Source: Sinohyriopsis cumingii (lineage: Eukaryota > Mollusca > Bivalvia > Unionida > Unionidae). Taken from it: DNA of 64,000 bases. Under the pieces are notes generated by a model. That model was not told the origin of the DNA. It made no database searches and saw only the letters and a program-made list of their open reading frames with translations. Location: positions 164,542,130 through 164,606,129 of the forward strand of contig CM068824.1 in assembly GCA_028554795.2 (NCBI GenBank), in the 5' to 3' direction. How positions within the stretch are numbered: the stretch's first letter is position 1; every line of letters begins with the position of its first letter. Shown here one piece after another: positions 13,021-25,145 of the stretch. A program made the translations under genes and the position numbers.

Positions 13021-13636
13021 TTGCAGGCGTTTGATATTAAGTAGCACATGCAGTGTTTGATATTAAATAGCATATGCAGTGTTTGATATTAAGTAGTATA
13101 TGCAGTGTTTGATATTAATTAGCATGTGCCAGTGTTTGATATTAATTAGCATATGCAGGTGTTTGATATTAAGTAGCATATGTAGGTGTTTGATATTAAT
13201 TAGCATGTGCCAGTGTTTGATATTAAGTAGCATATGCAGTGTTTGATATTAAGTAGCATATGCAGGTGTTTGATATTAAGTAGCATATGCAGGTGTTTGA
13301 TATTAAGTAGCATATGCAGGTGTTTGATATTAAGAAGCATATGTAGGTGTTTGATATTAATTAGCATATGCAGGTGTTTGATATTAATTAGCATATGCAG
13401 GTATTTGATATTGAGTAGTATATGCAGGTGTTTGATATTAAGTAGCATATGCAGGTGTTTGATATTAAGTAGCATATGCAGGTGTTTGATATTAAGTAGC
13501 ATATGTAGGTGTTTGATATTAAGTAACATGTACAGATGTTTCATATTAAGTAGCATATGCAGGTGTTTGATATTAATTAGCATATGCAGGTGTTTGATAT
13601 TAAGTAGCATATGCAGTGTTTGATATTAATTAGCAA
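13021..13636. repeat. 27-bp tandem repeat, about 23 copies
   Basis: Unit TGTTTGATATTAAGTAGCAT plus ATGCAGG. Open frames on both strands (for example 13200-13610 minus and 13234-13623 plus) come from the 27-bp period. The sequence is unrelated to the 27-bp unit at 7281-9558. Confidence 0.95.
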
Positions 13637-13978
13637 TGTCTATTAGAGGAGTCGATTTGAATAGAATTGTAGTATTTATTTCCATTCACTTCATATATTC
13701 TTTCAATGCACAGATGTAAATTAGAGTTTTTTCTGTTACTGTAGTGGAAATGTTGAAGTTATTGTTGGAATTCCTTTTTTTCCAAAATATCAAATAAAGG
13801 TAGAATTATAGTATATATTTAAAGTAATTCTGCAGACTTCTTAAGTTATCTAAAGCTGAGTACAAGAAAGCCACTCAGTTTACCAGTACATTCAGACTTA
13901 ATTTGGATCAGTGTCAGATGTTTGTATCATATTTTCCGGATCAGCTATTTTTAAATATATGTGTTACATGCCTTGCAG

Positions 13979-14048
13979 GAAAAAATCCACATGTGGACAC
14001 TAGTTTTCTGCCTGATAGAGATAGAGAGGAGGAAGAGAACAAATTGAG
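13979..14048 (+). CDS. FAM50: FAM50 (XAP5) protein, internal exon C
   Basis: An acceptor TTGCAG ends at 13978. Joined to the split Gly codon from 6763, the exon reads [20 protein letters not shown], a highly conserved FAM50 block. A strong donor GTAAGC follows. The exon ends after two bases of an Arg codon, completed by the first base of the exon at 17623. Confidence 0.93.
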
Positions 14049-14639
14049 GTAAGCTTACCATACATTTTTCCAGCCATTCCAGTTATCAGTGTGGATCTAA
14101 AGTTATTTTCCAGTTACCTGGTAATGTATGTGGTTGTTTTGTGTAATCTTTGGCACATTTTACAGATTGTTGCATGTACAAATAAATCTGTTTTAATGGC
14201 TACCTTTATATAACAGTCACTTTGTCTCAACAGCCATTACCATTTCCCCTCTACGAAATTTCCTCTAGTAGTCTATTAATTTGTGACCTGCATAAGAATG
14301 GTCAGTTATTTTCTAAGCAGACAGTGTTATCTTACTGAGTAAAATGGTCATTTGTCTGTGTAAATGAAGTATTTTATTCCCAAGGAAAGTCATTGTTGAG
14401 ATAAAGAAATGTGATGGGAATTGATATGTAAAAATGCCTTATCTTGTACTCACTGCAGTCAAGTCAGTGTGCCAGTGTAACTTTAAATTGGTTAATCTCT
14501 ATTGTTTTTTTAAGAATTTGAATAAATCCACAGTATTGATTTGAAATTCGTAGTTAGGGCAAATAATTGAGGTATATCATTATCATAATTTTTATAGTCA
14601 CCACCCTTGTGTGTTTTTGTCTGTGTGTGTGCTTGTGCT

Positions 14640-14790
14640 TCAAATGTTTTCTGCGATCACATTAACATGAATATAAGCTCAACTACCTCCTGAATCCAGC
14701 AATCCCAAAGACAAAAATTCGTCTCTTCTGTCTATATGATATAGTCGGAGAGCAATAATACTTGCCCATTACCTCCCTAGTTAAAGTTTT
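14640..14790 (-). repeat. dispersed repeat family R1, antisense fragment
   Basis: In reverse this matches the AGTTATTGCCC and GGAGGT...ATTAATGTGATC blocks of the R1 copy at 16225-16615. It is a short intronic relic. Confidence 0.55.
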
Positions 14791-14864
14791 GCTGTGAACT
14801 TACAACCTCGTACACTTTGCCTCCCAAAGTCCATAGGAAATTTGTACTACATTTCACCCATTGG

Positions 14865-15185
14865 TCTTAAACTAAGGAACAGAAAAGAGCAAAAACCAAC
14901 AAAAGTTTAGTATAATTTAACAAATAATTTATCTCCTGAATACAAAGTGAAAATTTAAAAAGAACTTATAGTATTGTGAATTAAATCCCAAATAGTCCTA
15001 AAAGTTCTATCACACATCCAAAAGTATAGAATATTCCAAGTGAATTCCAGTGGTGTTCCGAGTGAATTCCAGTAGTGTTCCGAATGAATTCCAGTAGTGT
15101 TCCGAATGAATTCCGGTGGTGTTCTGAATGAATTCCAATTTTGAATATGCTGATGTAACAATAGCTTTGAATAGTGCTTAACCCT
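14865..15185 (-). repeat. LTR-like fragment, antisense
   Basis: Reverse-strand relative of the 25.1-25.8 and 29.8-30.45 kb LTR-like repeats. A small internal tandem of about 26 bp (GTGTTCCGAATGAATTCCAG) repeats four times at 15045-15135. It sits in the last FAM50 intron. Confidence 0.6.
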
Positions 15186-15559
15186 TCTCAAACCTTTGCA
15201 ACCTTGTTGAATCACAAACTGCTTACCTTCATTTCCCCAGTCCTGGATCCCAAAGCTTGGTCCATTGATGTTCATTTTATCAGTTGGGAGTGTCTGTGGA
15301 CCTTTGCCTGCCCCTCAATGATCTTAGTTCCAAAGATTATAGCAGGGCTGGCCATAGTGCGGCTTGCGAGGCGCATGTTGCTCACGCAAGCCTGTGATAA
15401 AACTGTTATGACATACCTAAAATAAGTGGATTGTTTTATATTTTATTTATATCAAAATTTGCTGAATAACACTGAATAATGTTCAAGAAAGGTTATTTTA
15501 TATTACCATTACTCTCCACAAAAACAAACTTATTTTCCAACTCTGTCTTAAATCTTCTA

Positions 15560-15990
15560 TTCTCATCATCAACCCAGTATTGTCTCCTGGAATTCGATGC
15601 CATCAGTGGGCAGTCAAGAAGTCATCATACGATCTCTCTCCTGTATTGACACAGCCCAACAGGACCTGGTAGGTGTGCTCAGACTTTTTCTAAAGTATTC
15701 TGGGCATTTTGCAGAGCTCAGAAATGTCTCTTTAACCCACTTAAACCTGGGAAAGAGGAACTAACCGCTGAACCCTCTCCTCATGGTTGAAGTGGATAAT
15801 ATGCATGGTATACTCTCACATATCACCAGAACAGAGTCTTCTTATGAAGATCTCTGCTCATGAAGTAAGAGCAATCTCTATGATCCTTGCCTTTGACTGT
15901 CATGTCTGTATCAAAGATATTGTTGATGCTCTATGTTGGCATGCACAGGCAACGTTCTGTAGTCGTTATCTGTGAGACCTGGTGCCAAAG
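15560..15990 (+). pseudogene. DIRS-type tyrosine recombinase fragment
   Basis: The frame at 15787-15975 reads KISAHEVRAISMILAFDCHV, then IVDALCWHAQATFCSRYL. This resembles the C-terminal catalytic region of DIRS/Crypton-type tyrosine recombinases: a His-x-x-Arg motif (HEVR), a Trp/His region, and a terminal Tyr (SRYL) as candidate nucleophile. Only this end is readable, and upstream frames are broken. The match is to remembered family patterns, so another tyrosine recombinase is possible. Confidence 0.5.
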
Positions 15991-16224
15991 CAACACATTT
16001 TATCTGGTAGCCCTAGTCTTGGTTGCAGAAACAACTACCAGACCAATTTGACATCAGTGCAACTTCTGAATGGGCATCCTTTGCACAGCTTTTGCTGGAT
16101 TTACTGGGAAATATTGTGTGGTAAGAAAATCTTGTTATTTCTTCTTCCCAGATGTAGCCATGTCACCTCCAGTTGGGCTGTTCCCAAGTTATTAGAGGGG
16201 GTTAACCTTCACATGGGGAAATGA

Positions 16225-16615
16225 AGTCTTCTTCCCTCAAAGGTTACTCAAGGTATAAGTAGGATTCTCAACATTCCCTCAGCCTGTTACCTATGTACCT
16301 AACGTTAATGTGATCAGGGAATGTATTCAAAGGAGAAAGAAAATGGATTAAATTACGTTTATACCCTCCCATCAACCCCACAATTTGAGCATCACTTTAC
16401 ACTTTGTTCTGCTCAGCTGAAAACTAGTGTCGCATGTTGGTGCCAAGGGGCGGTAATGTGCAAGAGTTATTGCCCTTTGTCTTTGTAATATAGTCAAAAA
16501 AGACAAATTTGTCTTTTTTGTCTTTGGATGGGTTGAATTTGGGAGGTATTATATTCCTAACATTAATGTGATCAGGTAAGTATTCTATGAGAAACATAAT
16601 TTACTGAAACATTTA
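16225..16615 (+). repeat. dispersed repeat family R1, sense copy
   Basis: Second sense copy of the family at 12285-12700, in the last FAM50 intron. A local hairpin with arms AAAAAAGACAAA and TTTGTCTTTTTT lies at about 16495-16525. Confidence 0.65.
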
Positions 16616-17622
16616 CTTTATCGGAAGAGATTAAGAGAGAAGTAATTTTATCCAGAATTTGCTTTAGTTGATAAAATTGTACCTTTTAACAATTACCATC
16701 AGTGTTTACTGCATAATAATAGTTTGGGGATCAAGATCAAGGTAATATGTTTTGTTTATAATATAGAAAATCAAAATGTAGCTTGAATGGATGGATTGTA
16801 ATTATTGTAAGAAAAAGAAAAAAAAAAGAAAAACAGCTAATGGATTATAATAGTATGGAAAATTCTGCATAAATTCCAATGCACAAAATGTTTTGTGATG
16901 GAAATGTGAGCATGCATTTAATCATTAGGTTTATTTTATTTTAAATCCAAGAATAGATAATGGACCAACACTACAGTCATTATTACATATAAGATATTCT
17001 ATTGGTTTCAAGGAATTCTATGCAAATTCTGAGGGCATAAACATTTTATAGTAAATACATGATAAGAACAATGTCAACTCGAAAGTCTTTGAACAAAGGT
17101 GACCGGTCAATCATTTCATTCATGTCAGAGTCATTCACTTCCATCTTTTTGTCATTGTCGAGGTGAGTCTAGCATTTTCATGCACAGACACAATAAGGTA
17201 CAAATTTACTATTATAAGCAAGATTGGAAATATGGGGATAAATGTTTATATTTTAATTTGTCAATTTCATTTTCATAATGTTTTTAAGTATATGGGATTC
17301 TTTGTCTTTCAAGTTAATGTTCTTAACTTAGTCATGGGCAGTTTGTGATTTTGTCAAGCATTGGCACTATTTCAGCACTGGCCATACTTGTTTTAATTGC
17401 AAAGATCTTGATGATTTCATGCACACAAGGCAACAGATGCAACCAGCAGAGCACAGGAAGACTATTAAGGCTATTAAGAGAGTTATGGATCACAAATGAT
17501 CAAGATTTTCTCTTGCATGAGTGAAAAGGATGATCCCATTTAAATGTCTTTAATATTTCATATGAAATTCTCATGTGCATCATCCTCACATAGAAATTAA
17601 AGAAACTTGTCTCCATTTCTAG

Positions 17623-18133
17623 GGAACAGTTTGGTCAACAATGGAGAGCAGAACAGGAGAGAATTAAAAATGCTGAAATGGAGATCACGTACAGCTACTG
17701 GGATGGGTCTGGACATCGAAGGCAGTGTCGTGTTCGCAAGGGAAACAGCATTCAGCAGTTTCTTCAAAAAGCTCTTGAGACTTTACGTAAAGAATTCAAT
17801 GATCTCAAAACGGTTACTGTGGACCAGCTTATGTATATTAAGGAGGATTTAATCATTCCACAGCACTACACATTTTATGATTTCATCGTTACAAAGGCTC
17901 GTGGGAAGAGTGGAGCATTGTTTAACTTTGATGTCCATGATGATGTGCGAATAATAAATGATGCAACAGTGGAAAAGTCTGAGTCACATGCAGGGAAAGT
18001 ATGCCTGAGAAGTTGGTATGAGAGAAATAAACACATTTTCCCTGCCAGTCGTTGGGAGCCATATGATCCAGAGAAGAAGTGGGATCAGTATACTGTATCA
18101 GACAAAAATGCTGCCAAAATTACAGTCAAATGA
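17623..18133 (+). CDS. FAM50: FAM50 (XAP5) protein, 3' terminal coding exon
   Basis: The acceptor TTTCTAG ends at 17622. The exon carries the XAP5 domain: [54 protein letters not shown], then the diagnostic C-terminus [19 protein letters not shown] before TGA at 18131-18133. About 14 residues follow the usual KKWD..TV end, a slightly longer tail than I recall for vertebrates. The frame continues from 14048. This is the best supported gene in the window and sets the host as an animal. Confidence 0.97.
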
Positions 18134-18589
18134 GAAAAAAGTTTGTTGTGTAAATTTCTGAATCTGTTATTGTGTTTACCTCCACCCCAAAAAAGTAAGC
18201 AAATCTTGATAATTTAGAATTCATGATTGCTATGCATTTTGCTAGCAAACTGGTTAGACCTTGTGTTTGATGCACCATGTCAATCAAAATTCAGCCATAA
18301 ATCACATTTTTTCCATGCATGAAGTATGTCCATTTTTTATCCAAATAGGGACAGCTCATGTCGTTATACATAGCAATTCATATTGGTTGCTGTTTAATTA
18401 AGATTGAGTGCAGTGGATGGCATTTTTGTCCCCTTTTGCTAAGGTGAGGGGATATTTGAACTGTTTTTATCTATCCTTCAGTTCTTCCATCCATCTATCC
18501 TTCAGTTCTTCCATCCATCAGTCCACTCTTCAAATGTTCTAGTAGCCATAGTGTTTATGATAATGTCCCAGCTAGAAAGAAATTTAGGA
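18134..18589 (+). other. FAM50 3' UTR / downstream region
   Basis: Follows the FAM50 stop and should hold the 3' UTR. I could not fix a polyadenylation site. A short duplication (CTATCCTTCAGTTCTTCCAT type) lies at 18473-18515. Nothing else was recognised. Confidence 0.45.
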
Positions 18590-19015
18590 GCTCCTCTGCC
18601 CCTTTCAGTGTGTCCTTCTGCCTTTTTGAATTCCTTTATCCCCTTAAGTATGCCTTTTTGAACTCCTCTGCCCCTTCAATGTACCCTTTTGCCTTCTTGA
18701 ACTCCTCTGCTTCTACAGTGTACCCCTATGCTTTCTTTAACTCCTCTGCCCCTTCAGTGTGGCCTTCTGCCTTGAACTCCTGTCCCAACAGTGTGCCCTG
18801 TTGCTTTTTTGAACTTCTCAGCACTGAAAAGTGTACTCATCTGCCTTCTTGAACTCCTTATCCTGCTTCATTGTGACCCTTTTCCTTCTTGAACTCCTCT
18901 GCTTCTTATAGTGTACACTTCTGCCTTCTTGAACTCTGATGCAGCCCCCTTCATTGTATCCCTGTGCCATCTTTAACTCCTCTGCCCCATCATTGTGCCT
19001 CTGCCTTGTACTGCA
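18590..19015. repeat. degenerate CT-rich tandem repeat, about 38-40 bp
   Basis: About ten irregular copies of a unit like CTTCTTGAACTCCTCTGCCC plus CTTCAGTGTACC. Length and sequence vary, so the array is older than the intronic minisatellites. Confidence 0.8.
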
Positions 19016-20700
19016 TAATTAGCATCTTTATAAACACCATTATTTTTTACATGCATTTTTACCAGAATTGGTTATTTGTTTGCTTTTTTTAGACTTTAAT
19101 CACTTGCTTAATTGATTGCTGATAACATTTTAATCTCATTAAAACATCACAGTTGCAGATGTGTATCCTGGAGAAGAGCTTAACTAAAAGTATTAGATTA
19201 AAGATGCTGATGCAGGTGGTCTGGATTAGAAGTGTCTATCTCATTAAACTTTACTAACCTCAATATGACTTCATTTATTCCTTCTACCCCATTGAATAAT
19301 AAGCATCCAAGCTTAAATATGCCAGTCATGATCCACTTTTTTAAGCAACTACAATCATATAATTTCCTAATGGTCTTTGAGGGATTTAGTGCAATCATGC
19401 ATAGTGTAAACTGTGTATGTTCCCAGCTTGAAAATCAGAAAACAAAAATTGCAAAGCACAACCATTCAGTAACCTTATTTAGCATTGGCTGTTTCACATT
19501 ATTTATTTTCATTGAATTCTCTTTGAACTCAATGTTCTCATTGTTTATCAGTATCTCACAACTGACACACAACCCTGTCCTCAGCCTTGTTTTGATGCAG
19601 GATGAATAATTAATGTTGTATATGGCTTTGACATGAGATATTACATCTATAAATATAAAGAAAACATAGAACCATGGATACTGTTTGCATTACACAAAGG
19701 ATCAGTCCCTCACAGACATGCACTAAATTTTTCCCCAGGTACTTATTTTCAGAACACCAAGTTGTTATGAGATCGTTGCTTTCTGCAACTGTGAGACTGA
19801 AGCCATTATGTAAAATAGAACAGACACAGGGTGGAGGTTGGCAAATCAAACATTTAATGTGTCCTGTCCATTTCAGTGTTGAATATGGAAAAAAATCATC
19901 CTTTTTGATAAAAAAAAAGGTAAATATGGGCCAGATATGCAAATGAATGCATAAACACAACAACAAAAAATATAATTTTGATTGCTTTTTATTAATTTTT
20001 AAATAAAAAAATTTGTTTTAAACCTGATTTCTTCCCAGTTAATGTGGAAAATAAACACTGAAGTATTCATGAATTTTCCAAAAACAAACCAACCCATCTG
20101 AATTGGGAAACACTGTTTACTGTGGGAACATATTGCAAGAAAAATTGACAGTGGAAAACTTGAAGAAATGTAGTAATAAAACATATTTTACAAAATTCTG
20201 TTGCAGGAAATAAATAGGATTTTAAATGAACTGCCTGAAAATTTTCATAGAAAATGGATGGGGATGGAGTAAGGACACATAAAGGTAATTGTGTCTATTT
20301 GGCCTCATAATAATTTACACTGAGATCTTTAAAATCACAGGTGTATGTGTCAGGTTTTAATGGCACATCAGCACAATAGTGCTATATGGTGCTGATGAAA
20401 AGTAAAGTCTAAAAATGTAAATATAAAGAAAACATTAAGAAAATAGTACATTCCTGATAAACTTAAAACATGAATCAGTACAAGATAAAAGGAAAAACAG
20501 TTCAATTATGTAAAAAGTATATAAAATATTTAAAAAATGATATCGATGAAGAAATAAATGAAGAAAAAAATGGACATTTTATGTGTGAAAATTATGTCAT
20601 TAAAGTATTACTCTCGACAAAGGCCTCTTCACACAATAAAAGTGCACTTACCTCCATACCCCATAAGAAATTTGTGACCTGCATATCCTACTTTCATTTC
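19016..20700. other. intergenic, no recognised feature
   Basis: AT-rich sequence with short ORFs (19232-19609, 19610-19966, 20470-20838) that match nothing I know and show no domain signature. The last one runs into the SINE fragment at 20703. Confidence 0.5.
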
Positions 20701-20702
20701 AG

Positions 20703-20896
20703 TATACCGGTAATGCTGGAGGAAGAACCTGGGAAAACCCAGGTAAGAACCACCAACCCATGGGAAGTTACTGGCGAGCTTTCTCATTTACCCACATTGA
20801 GCCCGAGACTCAAAATCATGCAGACAGAGGTGAGATAGCAGAAATCACTAACGGAAAGGTGGGCGCTTTAGACCATTCTGCCACCTGGGGCCGCTA
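20703..20896 (-). mobile_element. SINE family 2, antisense, 3'-truncated
   Basis: Contains GGAGGAAGAACCTGGG, GAGCTTTCTCATTTACCCAC and a degraded tRNA head ending CCACCTGGGGCCGC, as in the copies at 24685 and 56232. The distal tail is missing. Confidence 0.75.
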
Positions 20897-20969
20897 ATCA
20901 CAGTTGAAACAAAATTGTCACCAGGTTTTGGTTAAAAATGTTTTATTTGCTTATATTTCTAAACCGTGT

Positions 20970-22465
20970 GATAGATTTTCTTTATGTTTGGGTTGAATCA
21001 ATATAAACCTAAACCATTTAATGGATTTTCTTCATATTTGGGTTGGCTCAATATAAACCTAAACAATTTGATTTTCTTCATATTTGGGATGAATCAATAT
21101 AAACCTAAACCACTGGATGGAGTTTTCATTGTTGGGTTGGCTCAATATAAACCTAAACCATTGGATGGAGTTTTCTTCATAGTTGGGTTGAATCAAAATA
21201 AACCTAAACCATTGGATGGAGTTTTCATAGTTGGGTTGGCTCAATATAAACCTAAACCACTGGATGGAGTTTTCATTGTTGGGTTGGCTCAATATAAACC
21301 TAAACCATTGGATGGAGTTTTCTTCATATTTGGGTTAAATCAAAATAAACCTAAACCACTGGATGGAGTTTTCATTCTTGGGTTGGCTCAATATAAACCT
21401 AAACCTTTGGATGGAGTTTTCTTCATAGTTGGGTTGAATCAAAATAAACCTAAACCATTGGATGGAGTTTTCATAGTTGTGTTGGCTCAATATAAACCTA
21501 AACCATTGGATGGACTTTTCATAGTTGGGTTAAATCAAAATAAACCTAAACCATTGGATGGAGTTTTCATAGTTGGGTTAGCTCAATATAAACCTAAACC
21601 ATTGGATGGAGTTTTCATAGTTGTGTTGGCTCAATATAAACCTAAACCATTGGATGGAGTTTTCATAGTTGGGTTGGCTCAATATAAACCTAAACCATTG
21701 GATGGAGTTTTCATAGTTGTGTTGGCTCAATATAAACCTAAACCATTGGATGGACTTTTCATTGTTGGGTTAAATCAAATAAACCTAAACCATTGGATGG
21801 AGTTTTCATAGTTGTGTTGGCTCAATATAAACCTAAACCATTGGATGGAGTTTTCATAGTTGTGTTGGCTCAATATAAACCTAAACCATTGGATGTAGTT
21901 TTCATAGTTGGGTTGGCTCAATATAAACCTAAACCATTGGATGGAGTTTTCATAGTTGGGTTGGCTCAATATAAACCTAAACCACTGGATGGAGTTTTCA
22001 TAGTTGTGTTGGCTCAATATAAACCTAAACCATTGGATGGACTTTTCATAGTTGGGTTAAATCAAAATAAACCTAAACCATTGGATGGTGTTTTCATAGT
22101 TGGGTTGGCTCAATATAAACCTAAACCACTGGATGGAGTTTTCATAGTTTTGTTGGCTCAGTATAAACCTAAACCATTAGATGGAGTTTTCATAGTTGTG
22201 TTGGCTCAATATAAACCTAAACCATTGGATGGAGTTTTCATAATTGGGTTGGCTCAATATAAACCTAAACCATTGGATGGAGTTTTCATAGTTGTGTTGG
22301 CTCAATATAAACCTAAACCATTGGATGGAGTTTTCATAATTGGGTTGAATCAATATAAACCTAAACCATTGGATGGAGTTTTCATAATTGGGTTGAATCA
22401 AGATAAACCTAAACCATTTGATTGATTTTCTTCATAGTTGGTTTGAATCAATGCAAGCCTAAGAC
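20970..22465. repeat. 48-bp tandem repeat, about 31 copies
   Basis: Unit of 48 bp (AATATAAACCTAAACCATTG plus GATGGAGTTTTCATAGTTGG), with 51-bp variants carrying TTCTTCATAG. Because 48 is 16 codons, + strand frames of 275 and 210 residues repeat the peptide QYKPKPLDGVFIVGLA. These lack a credible start and break with a one-base loss near 21780. I treat them as non-coding. Confidence 0.95.
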
Positions 22466-22689
22466 GTTTCATTCTGCACATGCGCACTTGCCTTTGACCT
22501 TGGCATCATGATCACAGTCACAGAAAAATGGTGTTCATTTGCTATTTCCTATACTCCTAGATGGATATTTTCATACTTTTTGTGAATCATTATGAAGCTG
22601 AAACCATTCTGTAACAAGACCACTGAACCTTTTGACCTTGTGGTCAGGGTCACACATTTTACAACATTGCTTTTTTTCAGTTTATGAGG

Positions 22690-22830
22690 GGCTATAATAC
22701 ATGGCAGCCTGTATAAGTAGTGAAGAAATATCCCGAAAAACCCTGGTTAGAACCACCAATCAGTGGGAAGCTACTGACAAGCTTTGATTGTGGGCTTGAC
22801 ATGCAGGCCCTAGCTTTCTTTTAACAGTTA
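22690..22830 (-). mobile_element. SINE family 2, antisense fragment
   Basis: Diverged middle part: CATGGCAGCCTGTAT, then AGAACCACCAATCAGTGGGA, then GCTACTGACAAGCTTT. Both ends are missing. Confidence 0.55.
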
Positions 22831-22934
22831 TTAACCTTTCTGACTTTGGCAGAAAGTTGCATATTATAAATTCTTGTGAATGCACTAATTTCATGCCAAT
22901 TTAGTTTTTGCACAATAAATAAGTTCAGTTGTTC

Positions 22935-23190
22935 AACAGTCACCAAACTTGTGGATGGCTTGCATGTCGAGTGAGGAAGAAGCCTATCAATTTCAGACTC
23001 AAAAGTGCAAAGGTCAAGGTCATCTCAGAAGAAAGAAATAAACTAGTTTCCACGCAACAGCTCCAGTTCTCCACCACCTACAGTTACCAAACTTTGTAGA
23101 TAGCTTGCACTTGGAGTAGGGAAGAAGCCTATAAATTTCAGAGACAAAAGGTCAAATGCCAAGGTCACTGACCTACCAACTCTGTAAACC
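22935..23190. repeat. diverged duplicate of about 130 bp
   Basis: Two copies of a block with CACCAAACTT, TGGATGGCTTGCA, AGGAAGAAGCCTATCAATTT and a GGTCAAGGTCA-like core. This 'aaggtcaaggtca' style repeat is widespread in bivalve genomes to my knowledge. Confidence 0.55.
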
Positions 23191-23479
23191 CTTTAAAGGA
23201 ATTTCAAGCTTCATGTAATTTGCATGTGATGTTATTCAGCATTGAGGATACTGTACTTCACTACCTCATACTTACTATTTCTAAATATTGCTATGGTGAA
23301 TTCAAAATGGTCACCATTATGTTATGCTCACCATTTGACCCATGCGTGCGACAATGGACCCTCATTGATTACATTAAATAACAACTGCCTGGTATTTGAT
23401 ACTTCATTGTGCGCTACACATAACAACCTGGGACTACATTCATCTTTACCGTAAATGGCACTGAAAAAAAAAACATTGT

Positions 23480-24010
23480 CTGGAAAGGAACCAAAATTTG
23501 TGGCTCTAACATTCTCAGATTACTCCATCAAGTCGTTCCTATGTCACTCTTGCAGAGGAAGAATTGCTGTCATTGCAAGAACTTCATAATTTTCTGTCTT
23601 GACTACACTACAACTTTCAATTTTGAATACATGTTGTTTGAACTGCCTCTACCACCCTCCTAGTAAAAGAACAAGCTGACAGTCTCTTTATGTAGAAGTT
23701 TCCTAACCTGGAGTTTGGAAATTCAGTTGCGGGCAACCTGATTATTCTTGGACATTTAAATTTTGACTTTGGCCGTTCTGGTAATCCATACACATCAAAA
23801 CTCATATATTCTGTTCACAAACTCAAACAGTCAGTTATCCAACCCACCCATTTACATGGTCATATTTTAGACTAGATTCTTCATAGACCTGATGATAATA
23901 TTTTCAAGTCTTCATCGGTGTCCCACAAACTTGCATCAGATCACCTCTTCTTCATATTCCATCTCACTGTATCATTTCCTAACCCTCCATCCTCTGTATA
24001 ATAAATAGAA
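23480..24010 (+). pseudogene. CR1-like LINE endonuclease fragment
   Basis: A broken + frame reads NLIILGHLNFDFGRSGNPY, then THLHGHILD, RPDDNIFKSSSVSHKLASDH. This resembles the C-terminal half of the apurinic endonuclease domain of CR1-like non-LTR retrotransposons: the GDFN box (here GHLN) and the SDH box. Frame shifts and stops are frequent upstream. A relic. Confidence 0.7.
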
Positions 24011-24163
24011 CCAAACTAATGCAAGGCATCCAATCAAGCCTATCATTTTCAGTTTTGTTTTAGTTTCATGGTGTTTGTAATTGTGTTGTATATATTTTTA
24101 TCTCTTGTCTAATATTGAAGTGCTTAGAGTTTGCAAAGATTTGGTGCTGTACTAAGTTTACAT

Positions 24164-24186
24164 TATTATTATTATTATTATTATAA
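24164..24186. repeat. (ATT)n microsatellite
   Basis: About seven consecutive ATT units. Confidence 0.9.
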
Positions 24187-24629
24187 ATATTATGTGAAGA
24201 AATATCAACTGATTAAAGTTTTCTTAGATATACCTCTAACTTATCTTCATTCTTTATATATTAACTAGTTTTATTTCATGCATCATGATTATCTCCCTTC
24301 CTCCTCCTGAGAATGCAAAAAGCAGTCTCAAAGCATAGTTGAGCATAAATGAATTTATTTCTATTGGATTTAAAAACTAATCAGATATCTTCTCATTTTT
24401 CTTATTTAGGTTTGCTGAAAAATATAACTTTCAAAAATACATTTCAGCTCGAGTGATAGAGCTGCTATAAAAGAGTGAGACACACATGGAGGGTTAAATA
24501 AAATGGAAAAATAAAGATAAATTACCACCTGAATAATTTGGTTTATCAGAATTTATAAAGTGCAGTCCATTATCTTTACACTTATTATATTTAATTTGTA
24601 TTGTATGATTGACCTTTGCCATAAAAGAG

Positions 24630-25145
24630 TGTAGGAGGAGTTAGGCCTACATGTGTAATGTCATGTAGGAGTTGGGCCTACATGTTGTTGTTGTTGTGGG
24701 GTTTAACGCCATTTTTCAGCACACGATAGGCCATACATGGCGGACAGTATTAATGGTGGAGGAAGAACCCGGGAAAACCTCGGAAAGAACCACCGACCCA
24801 CGAGAAGCTACTGGCAAGCTTTCTCACATACCCACATTGGCTGAATCTGAGACTTGAACCTGCACGGATAGAGGTGAGATGGCAGTGATCCGTAACGGAG
24901 AGCGCTTTAGACCACTTGACCACTTGGGGCCCCGGGCCTACATGTGTAATGTCATGTAAGAGTTGGGCCTGCATGTGTAATGTCATGTAGGATTTGGGCC
25001 TGCATGTGTAATGTCATGTAGGAGTTAGGCCTACATGTGTAATGTCATGTAGGAATTGGGCCTACATGTGTAATGTCAAGTAGGAATTTGGCCTACATGT
25101 GTAATGTCATGTAGGAGTTGGGCCTATATGTGTAATGTCGTGTAG
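24630..25145. repeat. 31-bp tandem repeat, about 9 copies, split by a SINE
   Basis: Unit GGCCTACATGTGTAATGTCA plus TGTAGGAGTTG. About two copies lie left of 24685 and about seven right of 24933. The SINE family 2 copy between them shows the array existed before that insertion. Confidence 0.9.
24685..24933 (-). mobile_element. SINE family 2, antisense, full copy with TSD
   Basis: Begins with a TTG-repeat tail (antisense poly-CAA), then GGGGTTTAACGCCATTTTTC and CACACGATAGGCC. It ends with the antisense tRNA head at CCACTTGGGGCCCC. Flanking direct repeats GGGCCTACATG at 24674-24684 and 24934-24944 are the target duplication, although this motif is also part of the surrounding 31-bp unit. Confidence 0.88.

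Noticed and set aside
13200..13623. ORFs of 136 and 129 residues on opposite strands
   Set aside because: Artefacts of a second 27-bp array.
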